Source of the DNA: Triglochin maritima
Taxonomy: Eukaryota > Streptophyta > Magnoliopsida > Alismatales > Juncaginaceae
Direction: 5' to 3'
Assembly: GCA_963682175.1 (NCBI GenBank)
Contig: OY821770.1
Coordinates: 16,398,501-16,462,500, forward strand
DNA length: 64,000 nt
The position numbers were made by a program, and so were the translations under genes. Positions 45,000-59,600 of this stretch are shown piece after piece. Position 1 is the stretch's first letter. Each line of letters starts with the position of its first letter. Under the pieces are notes generated by a model, which worked only from the letters and a program-made list of their open reading frames with translations, was not told where the DNA came from and did not search any database.

Positions 45000-46637
45000 A
45001 ATCATTCAGGATCACAATCAATAGTTTTTCAAGTTTATTAGAGATTGGTGCAGTGAAACCGTAATTTTTTTATCTAATAAAAAAACGAAAATTTCGAATT
45101 TTAGGATTTTTTTTCGTAAAATAGTCGGATCGTGGGTCACACCCGCGATCCGTCCCCCCAATTTTTTTTTATTTTGACGGATCGCAGGTTGGAATCACGA
45201 TCCGTCATTTTTTTTTCTTCCAAGGATCGAGAAAAGCCAATTGGTAATTGAATTGGACTGTGAAATCTTCTATGTTGCTTTTGTTTTATTATTTGTCCAG
45301 GTTCAATAACGGAGTGAACTAGGTTGAATTGATTGTTAACCAATATTAAGGTTCATTGTTAACCAATATCCTAAACTTTTATTCAGTCTTAAGGAGAACC
45401 GACATGGTTCTTTATCAACTCTGACAATACAAGTGATTGAGTGCATGCCTTTAACTTTCAATATCAGTTCAACCTAACCGTTTTGGTTCATTTTGTTCCA
45501 TTGGTCGTGTTGATATCTAGTCAGATAGAATCAAAATCAAGAGACTATTTCATGATAGAACCATTCCAACAACATGCTGCAAGTTACGTCAACATCCCCT
45601 CTCCATAATACCACTATTTCATGCCAATTTCCATTCTAGGATGAGCATCGGTGCCATAGTCCAATTCCACCTTTTCTTCGATTCATCTTGTCCCCATGAT
45701 GATGTTGTAGATCACGATTCACGACCCAAATGTAGTCAGCCATTGGGCAGTGGGTGAGCAAGAACATTCCACCTTTCACACTAAAATCATTTGATTAATT
45801 AGGCACACTTCCAAGTTACAATAATAATATGCGTCATGTCAATTTCCATTCTTCATTTTCTTTCCAAAATATATTTAGCTAAGGTAACCAACACTTCTTT
45901 TAGGTTTAAAACATGTAAAAGTTCAGTAAACGAATCTTAGTAAATCAATTTTGGTGTTTGTGAGTTGCCCATTTGTGTGGCTCAAAGTTCAAGTATAACA
46001 TCTTTGATTAGTATTTTCCGGAAGAAAATAAGTACCCAAAATTATAGTCTTGGAAAGATACTTTTGATTAATTTAAGCAAGCTGCCAATCTCACCTCCAT
46101 GAATTTACAAATTACACATAAAAAATCCCCACTTAAATAAACTATCAAATTAAAAGAAAACTAGTTATGTGGTTCTGCAAGGCAAGTCATCCCACATTCA
46201 TATTGAAATCGTAGTCTACTGCATGTTTACAATATAATTTAATTAATTGTAATAATTTATGAAAGTAACAACTATCTTCTGCTGAGTTATTCTGAAGAAA
46301 AAAAAAATTGAACTTTTTCTTGAATAAATAGTTTGCAAACTACTTCCCTGGCTAAGTGGCTATCCCTCTGAACTCTGAAGTTGAGCCCTCAAGAAATTAG
46401 AAGACTTCGTATCAAGGCAAATTAAATAACTACTTTCCTATTGGCCTGTACATATTCTTGTGCATAGTAGCCATGAAATGCTATCCACAACTTGTGGCAA
46501 ACCACATATCCACCTTATCACACTAACAAACACCAAAAAAACACACCACATCCACTTCATCATGTCTGACCAACAAACCTCCACATTGATTTACTCACAA
46601 ATTAAGAAAAGAAGAAGAAGAAGAAAGAGCAACAACC
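45000..46637. other. LQY1 upstream region and unassigned DNA
   Basis: Two hairpin-like stretches occur near 45123-45205 (GGATCGTGGGTCACACCCGCGATCC and GGATCGCAGGTTGGAATCACGATCC). No gene. The last few hundred bases should hold the LQY1 promoter and leader, but no clear TATA box was assigned. Confidence 0.4.
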
Positions 46638-48119
46638 ATGTCCTTCTCACCCTCACTCACAAGACCACTCCACTCTCCCTTCCTCTCCTCCCACCATCCT
46701 AAACTCTCCTCATCTCTCACTACACCACACCATCGCACGCCAAAGCCCAACTCCTCCTATCCTTTCATAAGAGCCATCGAGTTCGATCAGAATACCGTAA
46801 GTTAAATTGATTATATTTGTTAAGAAGTGCCCAAATGATCTTTTTATATGTTTGTGGTGTTAATGTAGGTGGTGGCCATAACGGTAGGAGTGGTTAGTGT
46901 TGCCGTTGGAATTGGGATTCCGGTCTTCTACGAGACGCAAATCGACAGTGCTGTAAGTGTTCTTGTTACTTTATTTTGATGGAAGTTTGTGGTTTCCTTT
47001 TATATTTTTCATGGGCTTTTTGTGCATTTTATACAGGCGAAAAGGGAAAATACTCAACCTTGCTTCCCTTGCAATGGGTCCGGTGCACGTAAGCCCGTCG
47101 ATCACCTCAAATTTATGTTTACTAATTTTCATTGTTCTATCCATCTTGTAATTCCTATTCTTGTTAATTGTGTGAACATTAGTAATAGTAATTATGATTT
47201 TGTAATATTTATTTGCATATTGTGAAAATAATTGAAGATCACATCTGTAGTTATATATATATATCCTTAAGTCAATAATTCCCCATGATATTTCCCTTTT
47301 TAAGACTTCACAATTTGGTTATTGTTTGTGTCATTTTTGGGATCCTCAAAATTTTCCAAAGTCAAGAGAAATCTCCAGCAATTCTCGCTAAATCAAATCC
47401 TACTTCAAATGCCAATTCCTGCAAAATGTACGTGAACATATAATTCAGCACATCACCTTGATCTTTGTTTAAGTTAAGAAGTGAAATTTCATTTTACAAA
47501 AAACAATGAACGACATAAGTTAGGAGCGACATTTCATTGACAAAGCAAATAATGCCTCACAGGAAAGTGAAGTTCAAGTATTCACAAAAATTATAGTATT
47601 ATACATATACTTGAGATGATCAAAGCACTGAGTGGAAATGCTTGGTTTGCAGAGCAATGCAGGTTTTGTGCCGGAACTGGCAGTGTGACGGTGGCATTGG
47701 GTGTAGGGGAGGAGGAAGTTTCCCGGTGCATCAATTGCGACGGTGTCGGATCTTTGACTTGCACCACATGCCAAGGAAGCAGAATTCAACCTCGTTATCT
47801 CGACCGCAGGTCATTTGCCTGCGAAATTATCTTGTCCAACATCTCTTTAAAACTCAGAATTAAATTTTCATATAGTGGATACAACTCTATGTTGTAGCAA
47901 AATCCTACATTATTGGTTGGAGCAAAAATAAGTAGCTATATATTTTTTTCAACCTTACTTGTCCCTTCTATAGTTTACATTTAGAACTTGGAAATTTTAA
48001 ACTGTAAAAAGTGCTAAAGTTTTACACTGAATTATATTTACTAACTTATAGTTTCTCTTTACTTTGCTTCTGATTACTCTGTCTGTGTGGTTTACAGGGA
48101 ATTCAAGGATGATGACTAA
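46638..48119 (+). CDS. LQY1: LQY1-like thylakoid zinc-finger protein
   Basis: Exons 46638-46796, 46869-46952, 47037-47088, 47653-47809 and 48098-48119 join to 474 bp (157 aa plus stop) with GT-AG junctions. Residues 1-45 form a Ser/Pro/Thr-rich plastid transit peptide. Residues ~54-75 (VAITVGVVSVAVGIGIPVF) are one membrane segment. Four CxxC motifs at 90, 101, 124 and 135 make a DnaJ-type zinc finger without a J domain. The C-terminus is YLDRREFKDDD. This is the architecture of LOW QUANTUM YIELD OF PHOTOSYSTEM II 1, a thylakoid protein with disulfide isomerase activity that helps repair photosystem II. In the last repeat CQGSR replaces the usual CxGxG. The start ATG is the first in frame before the transit peptide. 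Confidence 0.95.
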
Positions 48120-48737
48120 ATATTGTACATTAATCCATCTACGTGCTCGAGGGGAGTTCGATACAAGTTATAGTTCTTGTGGTTGTGAGGGTATAAGCTA
48201 GATTTATTTCGGGAACTTCTTATTTGTTGTACTATACTATGTATTTATGAATTGATTTCTGATCCAATTTTCGAAAACGAAATTGAGAATGATATGTCAA
48301 AGAGTTTTTTTACACCATTTTAAATTTTCAATGGAATCCAACGTTTTATTTATCTACCTACCTATCACTCTTTCAAGTTAATCGAGGATTAGGAATCCGC
48401 CCACTGAATCAGTTCCAATTGACAACGTCAAGTTTGTCTATGGTCTTTCACAATTAAAAATGACCCTCTGCATTTCCACGGAAAGCCGGTTCTAATTTTC
48501 AGAGAGCCCTACTAAGTACTTCATCCTCTGGTTGTTAACCCGTTGCCTCTGCATAAGAATTAAGAATCTACTTGACGTACATTGATAATGATAGCTTGTT
48601 AAATGATTTCGACCAATTCGCTGTTAGCCAGGTAGGATTATTTGTCTGAAACTCAAGTCTCCAAAAACAAACACAGAAAAGACAAAAGTAGCTAAGAAAA
48701 CTAATCAACAAAACCGAAAATTTAGATTAAGAATTGG
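48120..48737. other. Region between LQY1 and U2
   Basis: Probable LQY1 3' untranslated region and spacer. The segment next to 48737 is downstream of the U2 3' end and should hold its 3'-end formation signal, which was not pinpointed. Confidence 0.5.
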
Positions 48738-48933
48738 GAGGGGTGCGCCAAGCCGATGCAACAGTGCAACGCAAGAGCGACGCTTGAGGACCCCAATAGC
48801 AAGCTACTGTTGTGGGCCCTCCCCCACAAAAAATTAATTTAATATCGTGTGGGCCGATGGCCCACGTATCAGATATTAAACTGATAAGAACAGATACTAC
48901 ACTTGATCTTAGCCAAAAGGCCGAGAAAGGTAT
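48738..48933 (-). ncRNA. U2: U2 spliceosomal snRNA
   Basis: The minus strand from 48933 reads ATACCTTTCTCGGCCTTTTGG, the canonical U2 5' end. Then come AAGTGTAGTATCTGTTC (branch-site pairing region), the SL II stem, an Sm-type AATTTTTTG site, and stem-loops III and IV ending near GGCGCACCCC. The length of ~196 nt is standard. It pairs with the intron branch point in the nucleus. The 3' border is estimated from length. The promoter elements and the conserved sequence suggest a functional gene. Confidence 0.95.
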
Positions 48934-48960
48934 GAATTGTTATTATGGTGTGGATCTCAT

Positions 48961-49009
48961 CTTATACCCGTTTCATTGCTACTGATTCCAAGAGTATTCG
49001 ATGTGGGAC
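48961..49009 (-). promoter_or_regulatory. U2 promoter: USE and TATA box
   Basis: Read on the minus strand, GTCCCACATCG (49009-48999) is a perfect plant snRNA upstream sequence element at -76 to -66. TATAAG (48966-48961) lies at -33 to -28, leaving 32 bp between them. This near-four-turn spacing is the RNA polymerase II class arrangement in plants. Confidence 0.9.
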
Positions 49010-49706
49010 TAAATGCCTGCGTAAGAATACCGCTGTATAATAAGTTGCATTTTTTTTACATCACCGACTCAGGTGGCATAGTCGGATGTGACTCGTATAA
49101 TGTATTAGGATATTAGCCATAAATAATTTATTTATTTGTTAATTGCAGTTTGAATCTCGAACTTAGATTACCATCAAAATACATGTGTGCTGTCTGTTTA
49201 TGCGCATTATTTTTAAGTTGGGCAACACTTCTCTTTCTCTACACATTTTCCTTCCCTACATTTTGATTTTTTTTATGGATCTCTTTTGATCTTTACAAAA
49301 GATCCTCTTAGAAATCGTATTTGTAGAAGGCACTTTGTATCTACGCATTATCAGAAAATCCTCATATGTTTTCCAATTGTCGGTGACGTTATTGTTGATG
49401 ATATGTTGTACCGTATTATACCTGATTATAATTAGTGTTTTCGAGTTGTTATTAATTTGGTTTCACCAAAGTTTGAATTTTTTTTTTCGAATCCAAGAAT
49501 TTGTTTGCCTCTATTAATTTTGACTTTACCAAGTTTTGCTTGCCATTAGTTCGATCCTATGGTGTCGAACTTTCGTTGTCGATATCTTGCCACAGAGTAG
49601 TATTTTAATTTTTGTTGTCGTAATAAGCATTTTTAACGCTCATGTGTTAATTTTAACCACGTACGCGTTGAATGTATTAGTTTAACCTTGATTTTAGAAT
49701 CAAATA
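49010..49706. other. Spacer with donor of filler DNA
   Basis: No gene. TCAGAAAATCCTCATATG and the following TTTTCCAA at about 49349-49375 recur inside the rbcL-derived patchwork at about 50028-50053. Confidence 0.6.
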
Positions 49707-49931
49707 TAGGTCTACCAATCGTGTCGTGTACTTTCGTGTCAAAAAGTCGTGTACATTTTGTGTCTGACATATTTAACAAATTTTGCAATAATTATGTCAT
49801 ATATGGATTGATAATGATCAAGTAACATAATGTAATGATATATTCATTCTAACAAACATCTTAAACAATAATTTTGAAGTAAGAAATAGTTAATTAGACT
49901 ATGAAAATGTAAACGTGTTGGTTTCGTGTAT

Positions 49932-50728
<797 letters not shown>

Positions 50729-50824
50729 ATTTGTGTGCAATCGTGTATTTTCGTGTTGAATCGTATAATTTTATTTGATGTTATTTCAACATAAATTATC
50801 ATAACTAAGCTAACAGAATAGACC
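50729..50824. other. Outer hAT sequence between rbcL and inner hAT
   Basis: It contains CGTGTATTTTCGTGTTGAATCG-type subterminal motifs of the outer element and ends with the inner target duplication AATAGACC (50817-50824). Confidence 0.6.
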
Positions 50825-53800
50825 TCTGTTTTAAAAACCGAACCAACGATCATACTGGGTTGGACCGTGAACCGGTAGTAAACCGGTCGGTTCTTTCAAA
50901 AAACTGCCACCCCTATTGAACCGGAGCAAATCGAAAAAACCCGAAAAAACCGATCGAACCGATTAAACCGGTTTTTTCCTTCTTCAATAGGGGCGGTCCA
51001 CCCCTATTGAACCGGTTTTTTCAATTTAAAGTTTTAAACAAACATTGGATTTTATTTTTACATTCTTTTTGTTCACTTTCCCCCCAAATTCTACGGTTTC
51101 AAAAGAAACTTGCTTTTCATCGACGTCGTCCCAGTGTCCTCACGATCGCTCCTCCAGTCCCACGCCGGTGGTCCACCCACCCGCAGTCCACAGTCCACCA
51201 CCTCCTGTGTCCACCCATGCCCGCAGTCCATAGTATGCACACGCCCGCAGTCCACCACCCCCACCTTCACGACCTCGTCCGCCTCCACCTTAACTGCACC
51301 CCTCGCCTCCACCCCCAACTCCATCCGGTCCTACTCCCACCTCTCCTCCAGTCCGAGCAGCATCTAGTTGGACCAACATCCACCGAGGCACCGACCAACA
51401 TGCAACCCTCTCTCCACTCCAGTTCAACCAACCTCCAGTTCTGATGGAAGGTGATCTTGATCTCCATGACCCTGAAATTGAGGGTGAGCTGGTTCAAAAT
51501 ACTCCTACTGCTTTAGATGGTGAGGTAAACGTTTCTTCATCTGTTAGAAGAAAGACAAATATTGCTTGGTCTCATGTTACTAGGATGAGTATAAATGTTG
51601 TGAAATGTATTTACTGCAACAAGGTTTTCAAAGGAGGTGGAATTCACAGAGTAAAAACTCATCTAGCTAAATTAAAAAGGAGACTCTACATTTTGTAGTC
51701 GAGTACCAGCACATGTGTAGTATCAAATGGAATCATCTCTTAAAAGTTTTAATGAAGGAAAAAGGAAAAGAACAAGTGATGCATCTAGTTGTCAAAGTGT
51801 AAATGCTGGTGATATTGGTGAATGTAGTAGAAAAAATGCTAGTGATGATGGACCTCCCATTAAGAAGACTAGTTTAGAGAGTTATTTTCCTTCTTCAACT
51901 CCAGGGTCTCAACCATCTATAAAAAGTGTTATGGCAGCTAAAGAAACAGTAGGTGCTGTTGATTTTGCTATAGCTAAATGGATGTATGATGCTTGCATTC
52001 CTTTTAATGCCATAAACTCAGTTCATTTTCAAAAAAATGGTGGTGCAATCGCTTCAATTGGGTTTGGGTACAAGGCACCAACATATCATGCCATTAGGGG
52101 TCCTTTGTTAGAAAAGAATGTTGTTGATTTGTCAGAGAACATTGCAACATTTAGGAAGCACTGGGAGGTGTATGGGTGCACTATAATGACAGACGGGTGG
52201 ACGGATACTAGACAAAGGGCTCTTATAATTTTTCTTGTATATTGTCTGGAGGGGACAATATTTCTGAAATCAGTTGATGCATCACATGAGTCTAAAACTG
52301 CAGAAATGTTGTTTGAATTGTTTAAGGAAGTAATTGAGTATGTTGGTCCAAAACATTTGGTTCATATTGTAACAGATAATGCTTCAAACTATAAGAGTGC
52401 TGGGAAAATGTTGCAAAGGCATTATGGTCACATGTTTTGGAGTCCTCGCAATGCTCATTGTCTTGATTTGATGTTTGAAAATTTTGATAAATTTCCTGCA
52501 GTTAGTGAGGTTCTTAGTAGTGCAAGAGTCATTACAAAGTTCATGTATAATCATTGTTTTGTGTTGCAATTAATGAGGAAGTATTGCCAAAGGGATTTGC
52601 TTCGACCTGCCACTACTAGATTTGCGACAAATTTTTTGACATTGCAAAGTCTTTTTAGTCATAAGGATGCTTTGATAACTATGATAGCTTCTAAAGAATG
52701 GTCAGAAAGCAAAATCTCAAAAATCCAAGTTGCCATTCAAGTAAAAGAATTGGTAATGAGCACGTCATTTTGGAATTCATGCAATGTTGTTATCAATGTG
52801 ACTGAACCACCTGTCAAAGTTCTGAGGATGGTAGATAGTGATGAAAGACCGTCTATGGGTTACATTTTTGAAGGAATGAGAAGGGCAAAGGAAGCAATAA
52901 AGACTTCTTTTAATGGCAATGCAGAGGAATATGGGGTTTATGTCAGTATTGTTGATGATAAGTGGGAAGGACAACTAGGACATCTTTTACATTCTGCGGG
53001 GTTTCTTTTGAATCTAGAGTTTTTTTACAAAGATATTGCCTTCGCTACTAATCACAAAATTTGGAGTGGTTTTCTTGATGCTGTGGAGGTCTTGTATTGC
53101 AATGATGAGGCAACGATTGATAAAATCAATGCTGAAATAGAACTTTATAGAAAGGCAGTTGGTGACTTTGGGCGTGGATCCGTAATTAGAAATCGTGACA
53201 AAATGCTTCCAGGTTATAAATTGTTTTAATTTATTGTGTTGTCAACTTTAATTTTGCTTGTCCATTTTTTTCGGTTTGTATGCTAATTAAATGTTAACAT
53301 GTTGGCAACATTGTGGTGGGAAAACTTTGGAGGTGGAACTGAAAATTTGAAGAATATGGTCATTCGGCTTCTGAGTCAAACTTGTAGTGCATCTGGCTGT
53401 GAACGCAATACGAAAAAGAGAAACATACTAGAACATGCAAGGCTGAACAATCTAGCTTTCATCCACTGCAATTTACGTTTGAGGTATTGAATTGAAGTCT
53501 ACTTCTTTCATATTTAAGAGAACCTTTTGTTCTTTTAACGTGTACAATAATTATTATTATTTTGGGTATGGAACGTGATATTGCGAATAGAAATTTTGAT
53601 CCAATATCCTTGGACTCCATACATTTGTTTGATGATTGGATTGAAGAACCTTCGATCACACATGAAGATATGGATGGTTGGCTAGACGGAGCTCTTATGT
53701 GTGCAAGTGATAGTAGCGTTGAGGTACAAATGGTTTCTCTAGCTTGCTGAATTTTAAGTTCAATTTTTTTCAAAGCAAGATAATAATATGAAACTATTGT

Positions 53801-54398
53801 TGATGTTGGCTTTGTATATCTAGGGGCCTTCAAGAATCGGATAGGACTTGAGGAGAAAAGAGAAAACGTCAAAGACAAGGCAAAGGAAGTTGACTTGAAA
53901 GTTTGAAACTGAAGTGGGAGTGATGTTGGCATTTTTGGTGTAATGAAGGAAAATAGAACTCAGTTGGAGTCATTTTTTTGTGAACTTGTATGTTATTATA
54001 TTTGAACTTGTATGTATGTGTGTTAAACAGTTAAACAGTTAAACAAGAGCCCAGACTTAAATAGTTAAATGACAGTCTTGGTTAATTATTATTTGCAGGT
54101 TAAATTTAATATTTATGCTTGCATTCAAATATTTATGTTGATCACTTCATTTTTGTTTACAGGTTTTAATTAAGTTATTTTACAGATGCATACTTTTGTT
54201 GAATTGTTCATAATTTAATCACTTGGCTATTACTTATTATGTAAAAAAATAATAGGAAAAATCGGTTGGACCGTCACTACGGAGTCAGTTCGGTTCACAA
54301 AATGCTGACGTCATGCTGACGTCGTCATCGGTTGGACCAGGTTGAACCATCGGTTGTACCACTTTAAACCAACTTCGGTTCGGTTTTTAAAACATTGT
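50825..54398 (+). mobile_element. DUF659-type hAT transposon, 3574 bp
   Basis: Terminal inverted repeats are CTGTTTTAAAAACCGAACC on the left and, inverted from the right, AATGTTTTAAAAACCGAACC. The flanks AATAGACC (50817-50824) and AATAGACT (54399-54406) are an 8-bp target duplication with one mismatch. Subterminal AACCGG/CGGTT repeats occur at both ends. Inside lies a plus-strand transposase with BED finger, DUF659 and dimerisation regions. Confidence 0.9.
51444..53900 (+). pseudogene. hAT transposase (BED finger, DUF659), broken
   Basis: 51444-51698 encodes a BED zinc finger (IAWSHVTR...KCIYCNKVFKGGGIHRVKTH). A frameshift follows. The frame 51727-53229 carries the DUF659 region (AKWMYDACIPFNAINS, YGCTIMTDGWTD, VTDNASNYKSAGKML, NAHCLDLM). 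A third piece, 53299-53487, holds the C-terminal dimerisation motif (LATLWWENFGGGTENL, LSQTCSASGCERN..TKKRNILEHARLNNL), with residues missing after CERN. A tail near 53566-53746 (DDWIEEPS) may be a last exon. The intact ancestor would bind the element ends and carry out cut-and-paste in the nucleus. Some frame changes could be introns, but the shift in the BED part is not explained that way. Confidence 0.88.
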
Positions 54399-54499
54399 AA
54401 TAGACTACCAAAAAAAATCCGTGTCTAAATCGTGTTAACGTTTCATGTCATGTCGTGTCATTTCGTATTTTCGTACTTTGTGTCAATTTACCAGGCATA

Positions 54500-56608
54500 A
54501 TCAAATATACTTAGGGTTAGTGATAAAACTTAAAGCTTAAAGTTCACATTCTAGTATCTTTACTGTCAATATCAGAGAAAACTCGTAACTTCGTAGGATA
54601 AGTGTTACATTTTAAACTTTAAATGCATGGTTACATTGCAGCGACACCAAGTATAAGTTGGTCATCAGGGAAAAGAAATTTCAAGCCACAATTCGGATTA
54701 GAATCTAAAAGTGAAATTTCCCCACGAGAGGAGCAAGAAAATGCACTAATTAATCCTAAACTGCACTAATTACTCTACCAACTATAATAAAGCACTACAC
54801 GTGCTCAAATTAAGCAAATATTGAAAACCACCGAAGGAGTGGAGTAATGGTGACAGCAAGAATGCAAAAAAATTGGAGATACATTGGCTCAATTGCACAA
54901 GAACTTAAGTGCTCTAGGTTTTGAGTTTGAGATTTTTGCTCTGTCAAAGCTTTCTTTGCATTAAGGTTTCTTCAGATTTTCATATAGGTTCCTAAAGTTT
55001 TTCAGTTAAGTTCAAAGAGCTTGCAAATAGCTTTAAAAGTCTTGTAAACAAGCATTTTTTGCTATATCTTCATTATTTGACACCTAATAATTAAAAATAT
55101 ATACAAAATAATATGAAAACCACAAAATTAAGGTAGAATAAAGAATATATAGCATGACTGCAACATGAGATATGCTACTAATCAAGAGGACGTGTGACAC
55201 AAATTTTGGTACCAAAAGTAATTTGTTTCCAAAACCAGTTTAAAAAAATATTTGAGTTTTTTTCGAAGACAACTAGTTTCGATGGATTTAGGTAAATAGT
55301 ATAACAATTCAAAATTTCAACATTTTCGGATCGAAAATTGATTTTCAACAATTTAGGTACTAGACTGATCACTTTGATAGTTTAAATTACTAAAATAAAT
55401 GGGATTAATTATTGAAGATGCTAATAAGAAATTTACTCGAAAAAGAAATCCCAAACCCTAAACCCTAATCTTTCTACATCCGATCCGTGTCATTATCGTC
55501 AATCTTACGGAAAGGGAGGAGCATCATCCATTCAGCATCTGAGCCATGTCTTACGGGAAAAGAGGGGCATCTATTGATCGAAAACACTTGAAACCTAATT
55601 TATCGAACTTGAAAGTCCCACCCATTCAAATAAGAATCCATATATATATATATATATTAACCACAACAACAAAGAATATGTCCAATGATTAGTTGTGTAG
55701 GGTGGATATACAAGTTCGATCATGTACTTCGCCAGAAAGGGAAGGGTTCAAACTTTATATTTTGAAAAACGACAATTTAGAAGGGTAAATGCAAGGACAA
55801 TCCCCAGTTACAAAATTAGATCACAATTTCCCACGATATTAAGAATTGATCTAGGCACAAGATTAAAAAATGTTACCACGACAAACTTAATTGTACAAGG
55901 TGCCAAAGTTTTTCTAAACCATAACTGAGAGTACCAGTAAAAAATGCTCTTGTAAAAATGTATACCCAACCTCCTTGCCCTTTGAAGCATATTAAGTAGG
56001 TCCATCAATTACATTCAAGTATCTCATTTACTCAAATCTTTTTAATTATCATGTTAGGGCACCCGCATTGGGCATCTGCAAATGCATGAAGCATGAGGGT
56101 ATTGAAGCCTATGGTACAGATCTAATCGATCTTTAATTTCAGCCTACATGCTAAAAATACAGACATTATTTTAGTTACAAAATTTACAGTGCCTCGAGTA
56201 AAGATGGTAGAATCAATTTAGCAGCTCCTCCAATACAGCAGTCTATTATTCTCTTGGCAATAGGGAAGGGCTTTCGGGACGTCATTAGCACACATCTGTG
56301 AATAGAACGGTGCAAACCCAATTTCCAGCGCAGCCGCAATGCTACTGAATATCTTGAATGGTTCTGAAACCTCAACTGTGAGCATCTGCAAGTTCTATAT
56401 GTGTAGAGTTAAAAGGAAAACACGAAATAGTGGTGAAAATCATAAATTTGTTCATATGCAAAACTTCAACTACATCAATTCCAGTTGTCGTTGGCAAGCA
56501 AGATAAAAGCTTTGAAATATCTCACGATGCAGGATCATGGAATTCCCTATAAAAATGAATTAAACAGAAAGTTAGCTATTCCAGGTCCAGCTTTTGATCA
56601 AGGATACA
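54500..56608. other. Downstream flank of E2F; no gene identified
   Basis: AT-rich DNA; an (AT)n run lies at about 55640-55660. A more complex segment at 56170-56400 is probably 3' untranslated sequence of the E2F transcript. No coding evidence elsewhere. Confidence 0.5.
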
Positions 56609-59600
56609 TTAAGTGCCCCATCTGTCTGTAATACTGACTTCATGATCTGTTAGAAGCCAATAATCAGCATCAACCTGCAAATTATTGTTCATACAAAGTG
56701 GTAAAAACTACCATGCAAGTAGAAGGAAATTTCATGGTCATCGTTCAAGTTACTTTTATTCACTTACATCTTGATCAGACGGTGCTATCTTCACAACCCC
56801 GTCAGAAGATTCTTGCCTTCTGGTGGAATCTATAGAATTCCTAAAAGTCACTCCATCAACTTCAGAAGCCACCTTCATGTCAAGATCCACCGGTAACGAC
56901 AATGATGCATCATCATTCTGGTGGGAATCCATCTGACAGGGCAAATCTGATCCTGCTGAATGTTGGCAGGGATCAGAAGCTTCTGCCTCCTCATATTTGC
57001 TGCTAAAGCAAAAAGGAGTTAAGGATCACTTTGGGGGGAAATGTGGTTTTATTTTACTGAAGATATATCCTAAAACTCATAATACCTGATCAGATAGCAA
57101 TCAATTGGGCCCAAGGAACTCCTCACAAAGATCTCGTACCTTCTTTGTGAAAAATCAACATCCTAACCATAAATCATTTATCTAATAAGTAACACATGCC
57201 TTTTCACAATACAGGTTAAATAGCTTAGCCACTGTATTGCTGTAAAAGTACCTCGTCGGGATCAGGAACTTCAACACTAGTTCCATGAGGAGCTTTTATT
57301 GCAATCAGTGTATCTTCCTGTTATGGTTTTATTAAAAAGAAAGTGTGTATTTGTGAGCTTGACCCGTTAAAAAATTCTACTAACCGCTCTATGATCTATT
57401 GCACGTGTACCTTAAATGAGGGAATGCTGTAAATGTCATCCTTAGTGATGTAAAGCCACCTACATATTAATATATGACTGGTTAATGAACTATTATCCCA
57501 ATGACTGAACGAGAATGTGCAAAACTTATCGTAGTGGCAGCTTGAGGATATTACTTTCGGGTATGAATATCTTCGTTAAGGCCATTTAATTCATCCACTG
57601 TTTTCCTGCATAAGCAAGTATAGTTAAATCTTAACCAAACTGGAAGTACTATTAATTAGTTTAGCAATCAGCATAAAAGAGCCAACCTTATCATCTCATC
57701 AACCCTACATTCTTCAGAATACAAAGCCTCAATATCTGCCTGTGTAACACTTGAGAATGGTTAAACTGAAACATAATTTTCATTGGTAGGAAAGTAAGTG
57801 ACAGTGAGAACATCATATCATACGGCACACAAACTGTACAAATAAAAGCTCATTTCTGAGATTGAAATCAAGATATTGAAACTTGACAGTAAAAGAACAT
57901 CAACTAGAAACTTCAGAAGTGAAAAATAAGTTAAATAAGTTATATGCAGTGCTAAATAAGTTAAATATCTTTTGGAAGTGTGAGAAAGAATGTAATATAC
58001 CCAAAACTTTAATGTTTACTTTTTTCTTTTATATTAAGGTCAATGTTGCCAGTGCAATGAATTTTTAAAATCTATTTTTAGCATTTTGTGCTCATAAAAA
58101 CTGCCCCACCTAGTAAGTTTGTGGTGTTCAGTTGTTTGCTCAATTGCTAGTGTTATGGTCTATGGATGGAAAAACAAACAAAGCAGTAAAAGGTGTGAGA
58201 ATGATGAGACTGAATGTTATTTGGCCCTTGAAAAGGAGGAGAACACCACTCATAATTTATCGCCATACAGAAATGGCATAACTTCTAAGGAAGATAAGTG
58301 CTTGCTTAGAGACTGTGATTGCAAATATCTACAGAAACTAATATTAAATTGGTAGCCGATTGTGTCAATAATATAATGCACCTTCAAGTTGGAAATACGA
58401 TCATCCATTTCCTGTGGCCTCGCCATATCCTGTTCCCTTTTAGCACAAAGAAATGACAGCAATTGTTATAATGTTATATGCTATAACACAAATGATTTAT
58501 GAAAAGCAGGACGTGGTTCTTACTTAAGCCGTATCTTATTCTTTAGGTTCTTCTCTATCAATCCCACGCCTTCAAGGACATTGGTTATATCATATATCCT
58601 CCTTTTCTGAACCTGCAACATATATTACAAAAGGAAATGTTTTCATAAATGATATCATAATAAATGGAACAGAAATGCATGTAAATAGTAGGCTACAATT
58701 GAAATTATATTCTGGTGTATACTTGCAAAACATCTGCTGCTTTATTCAAGTCAAGGGTGCCATCCTCGGCTCTCTGAAGTAAATTGATAAATTTCTTGGT
58801 CAGTAGACCTGAAAAACAATACAGACAAGAACACTGCATATTAGTTTCAGGTTACTCATTTTGTCATTTCCTTTTATTTGCAAGCAGAGAATCTTAGGCG
58901 TTTACTCACCAAGGGAACTGTCATAACGACAACTACTAGCAGATATCAGACCATTAGGTGGTAAGACTGCAACAAAAAGTAAATATTATTACATGTCTTC
59001 AGAGAAACCATGATTCAAGGCAACAAATGAACGAAAAAATGAAAACAAAAGCAAAAGAACACCATCATCAGGATTGGAATTTTCCGGAATATTTCTTTTT
59101 TGTTTTGTTCTTTTTTCTTTTCTGCTACGCTTCACTTCGGTGCACGTTATGGTTGGCGGTATATGGGAGCTAATTGTCTCCTTATGTCCTGGATCAGCTA
59201 GTGCAGAACTCCCGGAACCATATGCCTGCTTCTGACTTGTTTCAATCAGCTACATGAAATTATTAACACACCTTAGCTACCGATTTTAAGTTATTAACAC
59301 ACCTTTGCTAATAAATAAACAACTACATTCCAAAAATTAAAGAGTAATACCAAGATTGTGCTGGAAAAAAGCAATGCAAATTCTATCCAAGACTTCAAGG
59401 TTCAGCTCATCACAAGAACCAATTAACAATACATTGTTTAGTCCATTTGCAAACTAACACTATCTCCTATGCAGCTTTTCAATAAGGATAACATCATCGA
59501 GAACCAAGATACAAAATCTTAAACAACGCCTGCAGAATAAAATTAGAATTCTGGTAATGCATACAAATCCATGTCCCCAAAAATCTTCTTCCTTTAGGAT

